Assembly: GCA_905331475.1 (NCBI GenBank)
Contig: CAJNYU010004461.1
Span: 1-64,000 of the forward strand
Reading direction: 5' to 3'
Origin: Rotaria socialis
Taxonomy: Eukaryota > Rotifera > Eurotatoria > Philodinida > Philodinidae
Length of the DNA stretch: 64,000 bases
This document shows, in pieces, positions 1 to 10,984 of the stretch (positions are counted from its first letter, which is position 1; each line of letters starts with the position of its first letter). The notes under the pieces are model-generated. The model had not been told where the DNA came from. It ran no database searches and was given only the letters and a program-made list of their open reading frames with translations. The position numbers and the translations under genes are program-made.

Positions 1-1199
1 GATCTAATAGTCAGTGTTTATGCATCTCGAATCACCTATCTTACTGAATTTTCGCTGTTGACTAGACTATACACGGTTTTACTCTATAGGCTCGTTGATT
101 TACGAAAACAAAAATTCTTAGAGATTGATGTTTCCTATTGTATATGCTCTTTGAACGTAAGAACGACATTTTTATGTATGAAAGCAGATTGGTTTCATAA
201 AGTTCATTGACAATGATTTGAATTTTAAACTTTTCATATCAGTAACAAGTGAAGAGTGACGATAAAGTTTTGGAATTTGAACAGATTCTATTTCGAGTTT
301 TATTTCTTTCTGTGATATAAAAGGCAGCAGAATGAAAAACCATTTTTTATCGATCGACGATTGCAATGAGATAACTACGAAATAAAGAAGCATGTTGAGT
401 TGAATTCGATCAGGGTCTAAATGAACATGTATGAAATGTGTATTTAAAAAATATAAGATAGGCTACTTTATACCTGATTATTCACTTCATTAGTTTCGAT
501 ATTACCAGAACATGACGTGCGACGACATTCGACTTTCTTAATTCCTATTGGATCAAATTGATGTTGGCTCCGAATTTGCTTGATCCACCCTATCACAAAA
601 AAGAAAACTCCATGTAAATAGAATTAGTGGTTTAAAAATTTACCTTCGACTCGATGCTGTTTCCATCGATCGTGAAGGCCATATCTTTCACTGTTGTGCT
701 TGATATGTGTTCTGTTCATGTAGAAAACGTTGATTTCGCTGCTGTGCCGTGCAAATTTATACAGATCTTCATGTGTCAAAATAGCAGAAGATGAATTACT
801 AGAAAGCGTGTGTCGATTTGCTGGGTGTGGGTGTGGGTGTGGGTAAGAGCAAGATTGGCATCACACTCACACCCACACCCTCAAACCATCTACTAAATTA
901 AATCGAAATCGAATCTGTTCAAAATGGAGAACTTTATCGTCACTCTTCACTTATTACTAATATGAAAACTTTAAAATTCAAATCATTGTGAATGAACTTT
1001 ATGAAATCAATCTGCTTTGAAGCATAAAAATGCCTTTGTTACGCTCAAAGAGCACATGCAATACGAAAAATCAGCCTCTTAGAAATTTTTGTTTTGGTAA
1101 ATCAACGAGTGTATAGAGTAAAACCGTGTATAGTCTAGTCAACAGCGAAAATTCAGTAAGATAGGTGATTCGAGATGCATAAACACTGACTATTAGATC
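1..1199. mobile_element. Large palindromic (inverted-repeat) element, non-autonomous
   Basis: Bases 1-306 reappear as a near-exact reverse complement at 895-1198. The outermost 120 bases (starting gatctaatagtcagtg) match almost perfectly and identity falls toward the centre. The arms enclose a spacer of about 590 bases with no convincing ORF. The shape fits a non-autonomous foldback or MITE-like DNA transposon. The left end coincides with the window edge, so the true terminus and any target-site duplication cannot be seen. No transposase is present. Confidence 0.75.
822..880. repeat. Facing telomere-like TGTGGG repeats
   Basis: Positions 822-844 read as three to four units of TGTGGG. After about 20 bases, 864-880 carries the same unit on the other strand (cacacccacaccc). 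They sit in the spacer of the surrounding palindrome and face each other. From memory, TGTGGG is the bdelloid telomeric unit, so these could be interstitial telomeric tracts. The simple alternative is a GT-rich microsatellite. Confidence 0.6.
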
Positions 1200-1849
1200 C
1201 AGTTCTTCATGCTGATTACGAATCTGAGGTTCATTTCCGCTTTTGAACATTTAATCTATGAGAAAATTTTGAATTACCGTGCAAAAATGACTAAAAATTG
1301 CATTTTTTTATTTTTTTCAGTTTTTTTGCCCAGAATCTCACTCCCGTAAAAATTCAACTACACAGGAAGATAGAGCAAGTTCCGCTCTATCGAATGGTAT
1401 ATGTCACCAATTCGGGGAATTCCAATTTTGTACGAAATTAGTTACCGATTTCTTAAGTTATGCCTTTTTTCCGGTTCTATGTTTTCATGCATAGATTTAT
1501 GAAAGATAGCTCAAAAATAGGTTTTCTAATAGAGCTTTGAATGAGCTACAAGAATCTGTCCTCGGTTTCGAAAAAAGAAATAGTATAGTTGAGCAATCAC
1601 AAAAACATTGAAAAAATCGCGTTTTTTTTGAAAGAAATGCTTAAAAAAGTATTTTTACAATTTCTCTGTTATTTTGCAATCAAGTTCAGGACTTTTTTAT
1701 ACCAAAATGATCAGCGTAAAATTTTCTACAAGCCCTCCAGGTTCATCAAATTCGGAGATGGTCATCGTAACTCGCTGGAGGAAGCTGGCGGAATCACCCA
1801 TGCTTATCCTTGAAATTCACAAATTGTTTTTCAATTAGAAAAAGGAAGC
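1200..1849. other. Spacer, no gene recognised
   Basis: AT-rich sequence between two repeat elements. Short open frames exist, but none shows a domain, codon pattern or splice structure suggesting a gene. Confidence 0.5.
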
Positions 1850-3470
1850 ATCGAATAGTTCTTATTTACCGGATCCGGTTGGTCAAACGGCGCAATCCGG
1901 GTTCCATACCCGGATTGGAAACGGTCAGATCCTGGCTACGTATCTACATCGGAAACTATTCATATTTCTTCGTTTCCAATCGTCAAAAGGAAACGATCGA
2001 AAAAGCACTGCGAAATCCTGCTGTAAATGGAAACCATGGGAAACGTAGTACGGAATCTTACTGTAAACGGAAACCGTACCCGCTTATCGCTTCCGAAACC
2101 AAGAATTAGCGGGAAATACCCTGGAAACGGAGGCCGAAAAACTTTTCGGAATACTCCTTCCGGAATTCGATGGAAAATCGCCGGATCAGACTGTTTTCCG
2201 CCGTAAGTATTTGACTTGGGATCTATCATTGCAAAAATACGGTTTACCAACGAGAGATGTGTTCACCAAAAAGATGTTCTGATCTACATTTTTTGGGAGA
2301 TTGAGAGCCCTATCATTATTCCAAAATTCTAGAATTTTCATAGAATTCTGAACTCATTCGAATGAATCAGATTATTCGAATTGTAGAATCATGAGAACAT
2401 CACAATAACTAGAATTATCGGAATAGTAAGAATCATTAGAAATATCGGAATTTTACAATAATAAGAATTTTAGAATTATCAGAATTTCAGAGTAGTTAAC
2501 TAGCCTGAAGCATGAAATTTTAGCGTTTGAGAGAGATATACTACTTGAGTTTGAAATAATCAGAATTTCAAAATAAGTATAGATTTTAAGAGTGTTAAAT
2601 TATAAAGAATGCAACATTGTCCTCGATTTGTTGATTGTGGTAATTTGTAGATGTGTAATATTAAAAAAACTCTACTACTCATGTAGACTCGCATAATAGA
2701 TGGCATAAAACATACATCGAGAGTTTATTGTTTTAAAACTGTATGCATGAATAATAACTTGTACATCAAACTCAATCAAATAGTACAGTTTTTTAATAGT
2801 GCAGGTCTACAAATTACCACGATTAACAAATCGAGTATAATGCTATATTCTTATATAATTTGACACTCTTAAAATTTATATTCATTTTGAAATTCTTATT
2901 ATTCCAAACTTAAGAAGTATAGCTCTCTCGAACGCTAAAAATTTCATCCGTCACCTTCAGGCTAGCTTACGACTCTAAAATCTGATAATTCTAGTTATTG
3001 TGATGTTCTCATTATTCTACAATTCGAATAATCTGATTAATTCAAATGAGTTCAGAATTCTATGAAAATTCTAAAATTTTGGAATAATGGCACTGGTGAC
3101 ATTGCAAAAGAAAGAATGCTGACTGGTAAAAAGACAATTACAGCTGTACCATCAACAACAAAATCCGAATACTTCTCAAATATTAAGACGTATTTCAAGA
3201 TAGAATAAACCACAAGGAATAACCTGCATAAATAGTAGCCATTCCATGTATCGCTACCATCCCAGGTTGCACAGATACGGTGGGAAACGGCCGGAAAGCA
3301 CGGGAAATCGCTGGAAAGTGGAAGCAGTATTCCGGCCGGAAAAAATCCGTCACTTTCTGACCGGAATACGGCTTCCACTTTCCGACTAGATGCGGCGATT
3401 TTTCCGCATCTTTCCGGTCGGTTCCTACGGTATCCGCCCTCCGGAATCATTGGCCTGGGGTGCTAAGCCT
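1850..3470. repeat. Composite nested palindrome with GC-rich CCGGAA flanks
   Basis: A central AT-rich palindrome (2314-3089) is flanked by two GC-rich blocks, about 1850-2250 and 3255-3450. Both blocks are full of ccgga/tccgg words. Part of the left block (around 2160-2200, with ggaaaatcgccg) matches the reverse complement of the right block (ggaaaaatcgccg), so the whole unit is roughly symmetrical. The right block also contains its own hairpin (gaagcagtattccgg against ccggaatacggcttcc). The left block holds a perfect small hairpin, atccgggttccatacccggat, near 1890-1915. Related blocks occur at 39420-39735 and more weakly near 41275-41360. Confidence 0.6.
2314..3089. repeat. AT-rich inverted repeat nested in the composite element
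   Basis: The left arm begins at 2314 (cattattccaaaattct) and the right arm ends at 3089 (aattttggaataatg). The arms run about 360 and 310 bases with small mismatches and indels, around a short centre near 2700-2770. Internal words such as gttctcat/atgagaac and aacgctaaaaatttcat/atgaaattttagcgtt pair between the arms. No coding potential is seen, which fits a MITE or foldback element. Confidence 0.7.
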
Positions 3471-4315
3471 GCTCAGTGACTGATACAAAATTAGCGACAT
3501 CTATATTATTTTTTATCATTTCGCCTAAAATCCTTTTGCGTCTTTATTAGTTGATGTTTTTTAGCTGGAAATAAATTAGAATCTTAATTCCTAGCGCGTG
3601 TGTATGTGCGAAGTATAGATGAGAAACAAATCTGTAATACTAAATCAATCGATTACACCAGACCACGGACTACTTCAAAGAAAAGAGCAGTGCGCATGAA
3701 TATAATGTATCGGTTACTGTGGCAAAATAAGCACGTTTACAATTTCTTTTTTTCATCTATGACTCAGTCTTTACTTTTTTTGTGGAAGGAAAGAAAACAA
3801 TCACGCGCTAACCGTTAAATTTTTGACGAGAGAAGGACTAGCTTAGCATTCATGTAATAGAACGTTGATTTAAACAAATAGAAATTTCAAAATAAGTGCA
3901 CTTGTTTTTACTGTCTTTTCTATTGAATTTCTTTATAGACATATTGTTGTCTCCTATAAAGAAACCTCGCAGTTAAACTTTTAAGGATATGAATAAAAAA
4001 GAAGCCACGATTTGTCCCTATTCACTTGTTTTCTTTTTATCTCTGAAAAGTAAGAAAATTCATTAGAGATTATGAGATAGTTGAGAATAAAAATAAAATC
4101 AGCTATCTAATGGGATGATGTAAAAAAATATTAGTAGTTGATTAAATGACAAGAAACACATTTTTGCTTTTATTGACTAACAGAAAAATGAAAAAATGTG
4201 AGTCCGCTGACCTTTAGTTGTCAGCAAGTAACAGAAAAAAGTATGATAATTTAAGAAAATTCTTTGTAAATAAATCAATAAAACATTTTCGGTGTTCTTT
4301 TTTTCTAAATAGATA
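3471..4315. other. Spacer upstream of the nuclear receptor gene
   Basis: AT-rich, with no recognised coding or repeat structure. It ends in a pyrimidine-rich stretch with tag three bases before the receptor ATG, which could be a 3' splice site for an untranslated leader exon. Promoter elements for the receptor presumably lie here, but none can be identified by eye. Confidence 0.4.
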
Positions 4316-6687
4316 ATGATATCTAATGAAACGTTAATAGCCGGTGAAGAACTCTTGAATGAATTATGTCACAATTCATCAAATGATTTTGACGAATTTT
4401 CGTTAGAGCTTGTGAATGATCTTTTACAGAGAGATATTGATTATTTGAATATCAATGGTTCAGTAATTAAAGAGGAAAACGGGGATACATCATCGACAAT
4501 TGAGGTAAAAAAAATTCTAAGCGTTCTATTCTATTGTAAAAACGTTTTTCTTTCTCTAAATAGGTGAATAAATTTCAATTAAACATACCAATTGGAAACA
4601 GTCCGTTAAAAGAATATACTACACCTGCTCTTATTTGTCGTGTATGTGGCGCACCAGCACATGGCTATAATTTTGATCAGATTACTTGTGAATCATGTAA
4701 AGCGTTTTTTCGTCGAAATGCATTAAGAAATATGGTAATTATATCATGATATTCAGTTATAAATAAATGATGAACTTTTAGTTCAATTTTATGCATGAAC
4801 GTTTTAATTTATTAACATATCAGTCAGTTTTTAATTACAAACTGAGTCATGATGATTTGTTTTTGAAATCTATGTGCTAAAATAGACTGACTTTCAGAGT
4901 TTTGAGTGCTCCTTCCTTTTTCAAATATTCGCTATAAATCTAATTGAGGTTATTCAGTACTAATTCTTTTTACATGTTGCATAATCATGAATTATATTTT
5001 TAAATTGATTCTGAACACGTGTAAATTTTAGACAAGTCAGAGCTATCTTCACAAATTTTCCATCATGACCTATGAGACCATGTCCGGCTATCGCTTGTTC
5101 GGTAAGCCGGTGACTTAATCGAGAATATGGGTGTTTTCCTTCCGTAAGCTGAGAACAGCACTGGCATTTGTGGATACGTGTCATAGCAAGCAGCGTTTTT
5201 AGACTTCTTCATATGTCAGTGGATTTCCACCTCTGAAATAATCATTATGGGATTTATAAATCCATAAATATCCATTGATGGAAATGCTAGTAAAATAAAT
5301 ATTATTTTACTATACAAAATATATGAAGCACTAATCCTTGTCAGCTTTGTCTTATCACACTGAAGCACACTTTTCCTTTTTTTTTGTTTAACAAAAAAAT
5401 CCAATTTCAAAAAGGATTAATCATCTGGAACTTGTTTCATCGTCAGACATGTTTTATTTCATTTAGTGATGGTTCATTAACTGAATAGAATCCTTTTTTA
5501 GTCTATCAATTTCATCTTAGCAAGTTCTCATTTATCAAAAGAAAAAACTCAATTGCAGAAAGGAATTTTAACCTGATTTAAATTTCATTTTTATAGCGGA
5601 ATCTAAAATGTCGCTTCACTGGTAACTGTGATATTGATATGAAAAATCGTCGCCTATGTACTTATTGCCGATTAAAAAAATGTTTCGATATTCAAATGCG
5701 CAAGGAATGGATACGTACTGAAGAGGAATGTCAAATGCGACAGTTAAAAAAATTAACGAATCAACAAAAACCATTAAATAAATTATCATCTGATGAACTT
5801 AAATGCATTGGCTATCTTCCATTAGTTGTACAAAGAAAAAAACGTCTTAAACCATTAATGTTAAAAAACGTAAAACTAGAACGTGTTCTAAGAATCGAAC
5901 CAGTAAATAAACATCGTTATAAAAAATTTAATCATTACATTATTATTGTGTTTTTCAGATTAATCCAATCCGAACGTTGGCTATTCATCGTAATTTAACT
6001 GATGAGAATAGAACTATATTAAATAATATTGTAAACGCTTATAAATTTGGAGCTGATCAAGCTGATTTCTCTCATATGAGTCGATATACATCAACAGCAA
6101 CATTTACACAATTTTTAAACGATGAAACTGCTATGTATGAATCATTAATTTATTATTTTAAGCAAATACCCGAATTTAAACAACATGGTCTAGGTGATAA
6201 AATTTCATTAATTAAATATAATGTACTTGATTTAATACATTTACATCATATAATAGTACAAGATTTTCATGTACCATCACAAATTGGCCCACATATGTCA
6301 CGATGGATGGGTCCAAATTTTCACGAGCAAATGCTAGAAGCACGAAAAAAATACGATTGCTTTATGAAATATCCACTTATATTAAAAATATCATTGATCG
6401 TATTTATATTTAGTATTAATTTATCAACACCTCATGACAGTAGTCAATTTATGGACTACACAAATAAAGAACAAATATATGAATGTCAAAGTTTTTATGC
6501 CTTATTACTTTGGCGATATTTAAATTATTTATTTGATGAACGTGAAGCAATAAGAGCGATGCAGTTTATTGTTATGCTACTTTTACGTTTTCAAACATTA
6601 ATGACTGCCATCGACGAAAACATACGTAAAAATAACTTACAAAGTGACTTTAATCCATTGATGAGATCTGTTTTGAGACTAACTTGA
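4316..6687 (+). CDS. Nuclear hormone receptor, NR1-like (DAF-12/HR96/VDR type)
   Basis: Four exons (4316-4504, 4564-4734, 5597-5902, 5959-6687) give 464 aa. All introns are phase 0: 59, 862 and 56 bp. Residues 88-155 form a classic two-zinc-finger DNA-binding domain. The first finger is C-x2-C-x13-C-x2-C with P-box CESCKAFFRR; the second is C-x5-C-x9-C-x2-C. The CESCKA P-box is the form I know from DAF-12/HR96-type receptors. The remainder is a helical ligand-binding domain that keeps a recognisable FIFSINLS-like segment. The protein should be a nuclear ligand-regulated transcription factor; the ligand cannot be inferred. The start gives a 63-residue acidic N-terminal exon typical of an A/B region. 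The 862-bp intron between the two fingers is unusually long for this window. The family call is firm; the subfamily is less so. Confidence 0.9.
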
Positions 6688-8367
6688 ACGAAGTTATTTA
6701 TTTATTTATTTAAGCTATTTGCGTATACTATGTATATCAATATATCTATATGTGTTTTCGTTGGAGAAATCAGTTGTTTACTGCTTTCAAAAACCATCAT
6801 TTAGATATTAGATTAGAAACTATTGAAATAATCTAACGTCCAGAAGCATGAAGAAAAAGCGATCTGAATATGTCAGGAGCAATAGATGAGTAAAGAACAG
6901 CCCGGAAATTGTTCAAGATATTAAAACTGAAATCGAATTCTTGCATCGTTTTATAAAGAGATATTTAATTTAGTTATTCATAATGTGTCTAGTTGGCCAT
7001 TCAGGACGTTTAGTTTAAGGCAAAACTAATACCATAACTTCCGAAAACTTGTTTTTTTTAACAATGAATGAGTGGAAAATATTTTTTAATTAAGAATGTG
7101 TAGCTTTGTTTTCAGTTTCATCGCATGCAAAGCCTCGTATATTTTATTTATTTTTAGTAGTCAGATTAAGAATTGTATTCATTTTCGAAAGCCATTGTTA
7201 TTAAAATAATAATGCTAAAGATAAAAACATCTAATTATTGGTAAATATTATTTTCAATGAAAAACACCTGTTTTGCTTTAAGATTATCCTCCGAAACAAA
7301 GGAACCACGCCATAAAACGAAGATAACAAATTTTAAGGCATTTAATATATAGTAAGTTAATTATTTTTCCTTTTTGTTTTAGATTTTTTCTTATCATGAA
7401 ATTTTCTTTATCGCGTGTTAACTTGTAGTAAAATATTGTTCCGATAACTAAGCTGATAATATCAAGCACACCAAAAAACAAAGTCACGACTGACTCAGTT
7501 TATATTATACAAAGAACGCTCAATAAAATATCCCCAAAAAAATTGCATCAAACTGCAATGATTTACTAACCAATGAAAAATTATTGTTTTCCGCAAGACA
7601 AAGACTTTAAATTATTATTGAACAGATTAAATTTTATAATATGACTTATATGCAGCGTATGATCCAAACTGTAGATTATCCAATATGTTACTAGAATCTA
7701 CAATAGAGATCCAAATATTATAATATTCTAGGCGAACAGTGACCGTCTAATGAATTATTTTCCCATAAAGTTCAAAATTCCTTTCCTAGATTATATCTGT
7801 TCTTAAATTAGAAATACAGCGACATAATCCGTTATAAAGACATCGAATTATTATAGAGAAAAAATAATAGAAAATTGGAGGAAATAGCTAAAATATTAGC
7901 ATAAAGATTACATTCCATTTAATTAAGTCGATTTAAATCAGGATTTGAACAGTACACAAAAGATTATGCCCTATTTGTTTTCATCATAAACTCATGGGGA
8001 GCTTTGATAAATCTTAATTTATAAACACAATCTAATCTATTTTATTTTATTTAGATTAATTCTAAAAAAAATTAAAAATCATATCAGACCAAGTGGTAGT
8101 TCGTTCACTGACAATTGATACATGAAAAAAGAATGGCAAACGTCTCAAATAAAACTGTCTACAAGTTTCAATCAATCAGTAGATATTTTTCTAGTAACAG
8201 CTGCGTAACACAACATATGATTTTTATTGAATAAGGAAGTAGAAAAATATCATATTTCTAAAACATAAATCATTACTCATGTTGAGTATTATGACTAGCT
8301 ATCAATAGATTCTGCTATTTAGTTATTTATTCATATGCACATAACAAATAAAAAGTAATAAAGTAAT
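6688..8367. other. Spacer between receptor gene and GPCR
   Basis: No intact gene. A small minus-strand open frame at 7284-7487 encodes a hydrophobic segment followed by a basic tail, which could be a fragment of a membrane protein. The rest is AT-rich without visible structure. Confidence 0.4.
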
Positions 8368-9408
8368 TCAACGACTTTCAGTATAATCAAATGTATTTCT
8401 ACAATGAATTAATTTTGAAAGTGCTCGACGAAACTGTTGACCTGCGAAATAAAATATAAAAAATGCAAATGTATTTTTAATATACATCATAGCAAATACA
8501 AGCGAAAAAACCAAATTCATAATTCCAATCTTTTCACACTGTTTAGGCGATTGATAATTAATATAAATTTGTAAGGATAATGATGGAAAAATTGTTATAG
8601 GAAATAATAAATCAAGCCATATCAATGTTTTTATTATTGAACGTAAATTGTGATTTTTCGAATTAACAGACACATCCGAATTTCGTCTTCCGTCAAAGAT
8701 CCTTCTTCTCGTTAAATAGATATTTCGAATAATTAATATACAACAAGTAATCATAGTAACCAATGGAATAATACCGAATATCATAAGATTATATATTGGC
8801 CAAATATTTTTCCAAAACGATCGATATGCTGTATTTAATGATGTACAGTGACATGTAAGTCCATCTAGAAAACAAGTATTGTCTAATGGAACTTCAGTAA
8901 TAATCGGTTGATTAAAATAGATTAAAAAATGCCAATTAGCAAGAAATGAAAGTAAAATTAATACAAAACACATCATTTTCGCTGTACGACGTTGGCAGAA
9001 TTTTTTTTTAAATGAGTGCTCATTTAAATATATAAAACGATCGATGTTGATCATAACAATCGTCCATATGAATAAATAACGAAATAAGTATGTTAAAAAA
9101 AATATAAATTTACATGTTATCGGAAGAAGAGTTTTTACTAATATGTTATCATCAAGTATAAATGAAAGGAGAAAATGATAATTCATATCAATTAATAAAA
9201 TTACAATATTGATAATGCATAAAAAAATAAAATAAATATACACAGATAATTGGTTTGCCCATCGAATAAATATAATTAGAGCAATAAAATTGCCAGTAAG
9301 GCCAATTAAAATAAATGCTATTGTCCATATACGATAAATCCAATGGGCTATATTTGTTAGTTTTACAAATTCATCCAAACCAATCGGAACACTATCATTT
9401 TTTGTCAT
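8368..9408 (-). CDS. Rhodopsin-like 7TM receptor (GPCR), single exon
   Basis: An uninterrupted 346-aa frame with seven hydrophobic segments. TM1 carries GNFIALIIF, the class A GN-x3 motif. TM3 ends in NIDRFIYL, where DRF stands for DRY. TM6 contains LLFPITIFPS, with a Pro kink. TM7 has NTFAFFIFYF in place of NPxxY. Cysteines after TM4 (in the CFLDGLTCHC region) could make the usual extracellular disulphide. The N-terminus is short (about 25 residues) with no signal peptide, and the C-tail is about 25 residues, as in peptide-receptor-like families expanded in rotifers. The protein would act at the plasma membrane through G proteins. The ligand is unknown; a FMRFamide-type neuropeptide is a guess. 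The departures from DRY and NPxxY suggest a lineage-specific receptor. Confidence 0.85.
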   Translation of the reverse strand: MTKNDSVPIGLDEFVKLTNIAHWIYRIWTIAFILIGLTGNFIALIIFIRWANQLSVYIYFIFLCIINIVILLIDMNYHFLLSFILDDNILVKTLLPITCKFIFFLTYLFRYLFIWTIVMINIDRFIYLNEHSFKKKFCQRRTAKMMCFVLILLSFLANWHFLIYFNQPIITEVPLDNTCFLDGLTCHCTSLNTAYRSFWKNIWPIYNLMIFGIIPLVTMITCCILIIRNIYLTRRRIFDGRRNSDVSVNSKNHNLRSIIKTLIWLDLLFPITIFPSLSLQIYINYQSPKQCEKIGIMNLVFSLVFAMMYIKNTFAFFIFYFAGQQFRRALSKLIHCRNTFDYTESR

Positions 9409-10984
9409 AGTCGAAAAATTATATCAATAGAGACTTTATAATCCAGTTATACGATTCTATCAATTGCACAGTTGTATATATATGAATAGAGCAAATATAT
9501 TCATATCGATATTTTAATTGCATCGAAAATAGAGGTATTCTAAAGATTTAATTAGCGTTGAATCTTAGTTCTGTTTTTCTTTCTCCAATAGTTATTCCTC
9601 GATATAAATGAATGAATCACTTTCTTTTTGTATGGGACAGTTTTCATATAGAATATGCATCGGTTTACTTCTTCCATCAAACGATGTCATAATCAAAGAA
9701 AATACGTCTATAAATGAGAAGCTCGAATTCATTCGATTCTCAGATTTTTATTAGGTAGCATACTTGAAAATATTTTCTTTTCAATCGTCTGAATGATTAT
9801 GAATTTCAATGACGTGGAATTCGCACTAGTTTTTTTTATGGCATAGGATGTGTGGATAACCTTCGAAATATTCTCAAAGCATCAAGTGTCATTATGACTT
9901 AGAAACTTTGCTAATTCATCAGCAAAACAGAATCTCGCCATCACTATGTAGTTCACATCTTAATTAAATAAACATGATATATAGAATTCGGTGAAAATTC
10001 TGAATTCAATAACATACTCAATGTTTAAGCCGAGTGTTCGAGAAAGAAAAACAACTTCGATAGTCACAAAAATCTGTTGTGTTTTTCGATCGTATGACCT
10101 CACAGGCGCGACACTACACAAATATTTGTCTGAAGTGTTGACATTATTTTCACTGCTGATACTTTTTCGCTGATTGCTAATGCCATACCCGTGGAGTATT
10201 GCGCGGAAGTATTTGACGCTGACTAGTTTTAATAACGTTTATTGTTCCAATCGAAAAATGAATTTTTTCAAAAAAACAAATGTAAATATTTTTATCTTGC
10301 CCATGTGGCGAGCGCAGGGTAAAAAAACATTGAGATAAATATGATAATTGTTTGTTTGATATTTCAATCTTTACCCTTTATACTTTCGATTTGTTGATAA
10401 AAAGAATTCAATGATGCACGGTTTATTCATGCATTTTTTTCAATGGATTATGAAATTCAAAGTGAAAACCATAAGATTTGAGTCTATTCAATTTATTTAA
10501 TCATGTGCTTGATTCCCAAACACTCTCGTCTTAATATAATAGTAAAAAAAAAATAAAAGATAAATTCGATTACAAGTCAGTACATCTGAGTTTGTTATTT
10601 TTACCAGTGCGGGCACTTACTCTGATGAAAACTTTAAAAAAAACTTCGCAAGATCAAACGATTTTATGCATTTTTTCGGTGTACAAGTGAAATCCAATTA
10701 GTAAACAAACCGGTTTACAATCCAGTTATATGTGTGTTCTAGTTTCTACAACAGTAGTTGTTGCCTCTTTTCTTTTTCGTTCTGAATTTTTACAAAAAAA
10801 AACTTCGTTGCCAGAAACGCTTGCGTCATCAGTTTTGGTAAACACCAGTGTCGACTAAGAGAAGAGAAGTATCGTCACGTACATTTCTACTTACTCTATG
10901 ACGTTACTCAATAGAAAATTATACATATAAAAAAACATGCAAATCGTTGCTTAGCTTCTTTTTCGATAAAATAGAAATAAGAAA
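9409..10984. other. Shared upstream region of GPCR and ADP-ribosyltransferase gene
   Basis: 1.6 kb of AT-rich sequence between two divergently transcribed genes, so it should hold both promoters. No conserved element, repeat or RNA gene could be recognised. Confidence 0.4.

Noticed and set aside
1861-1925. tRNA-like T-arm (ccgggttccatacccgg)
   Set aside because: The hairpin is a simple perfect palindrome in a GC-rich repeat; no D-arm, anticodon arm or acceptor stem could be fitted around it.
1589-2250. Overlapping open frames on both strands
   Set aside because: They fall in and beside the GC-rich repeat, overlap each other on opposite strands and show no domain.
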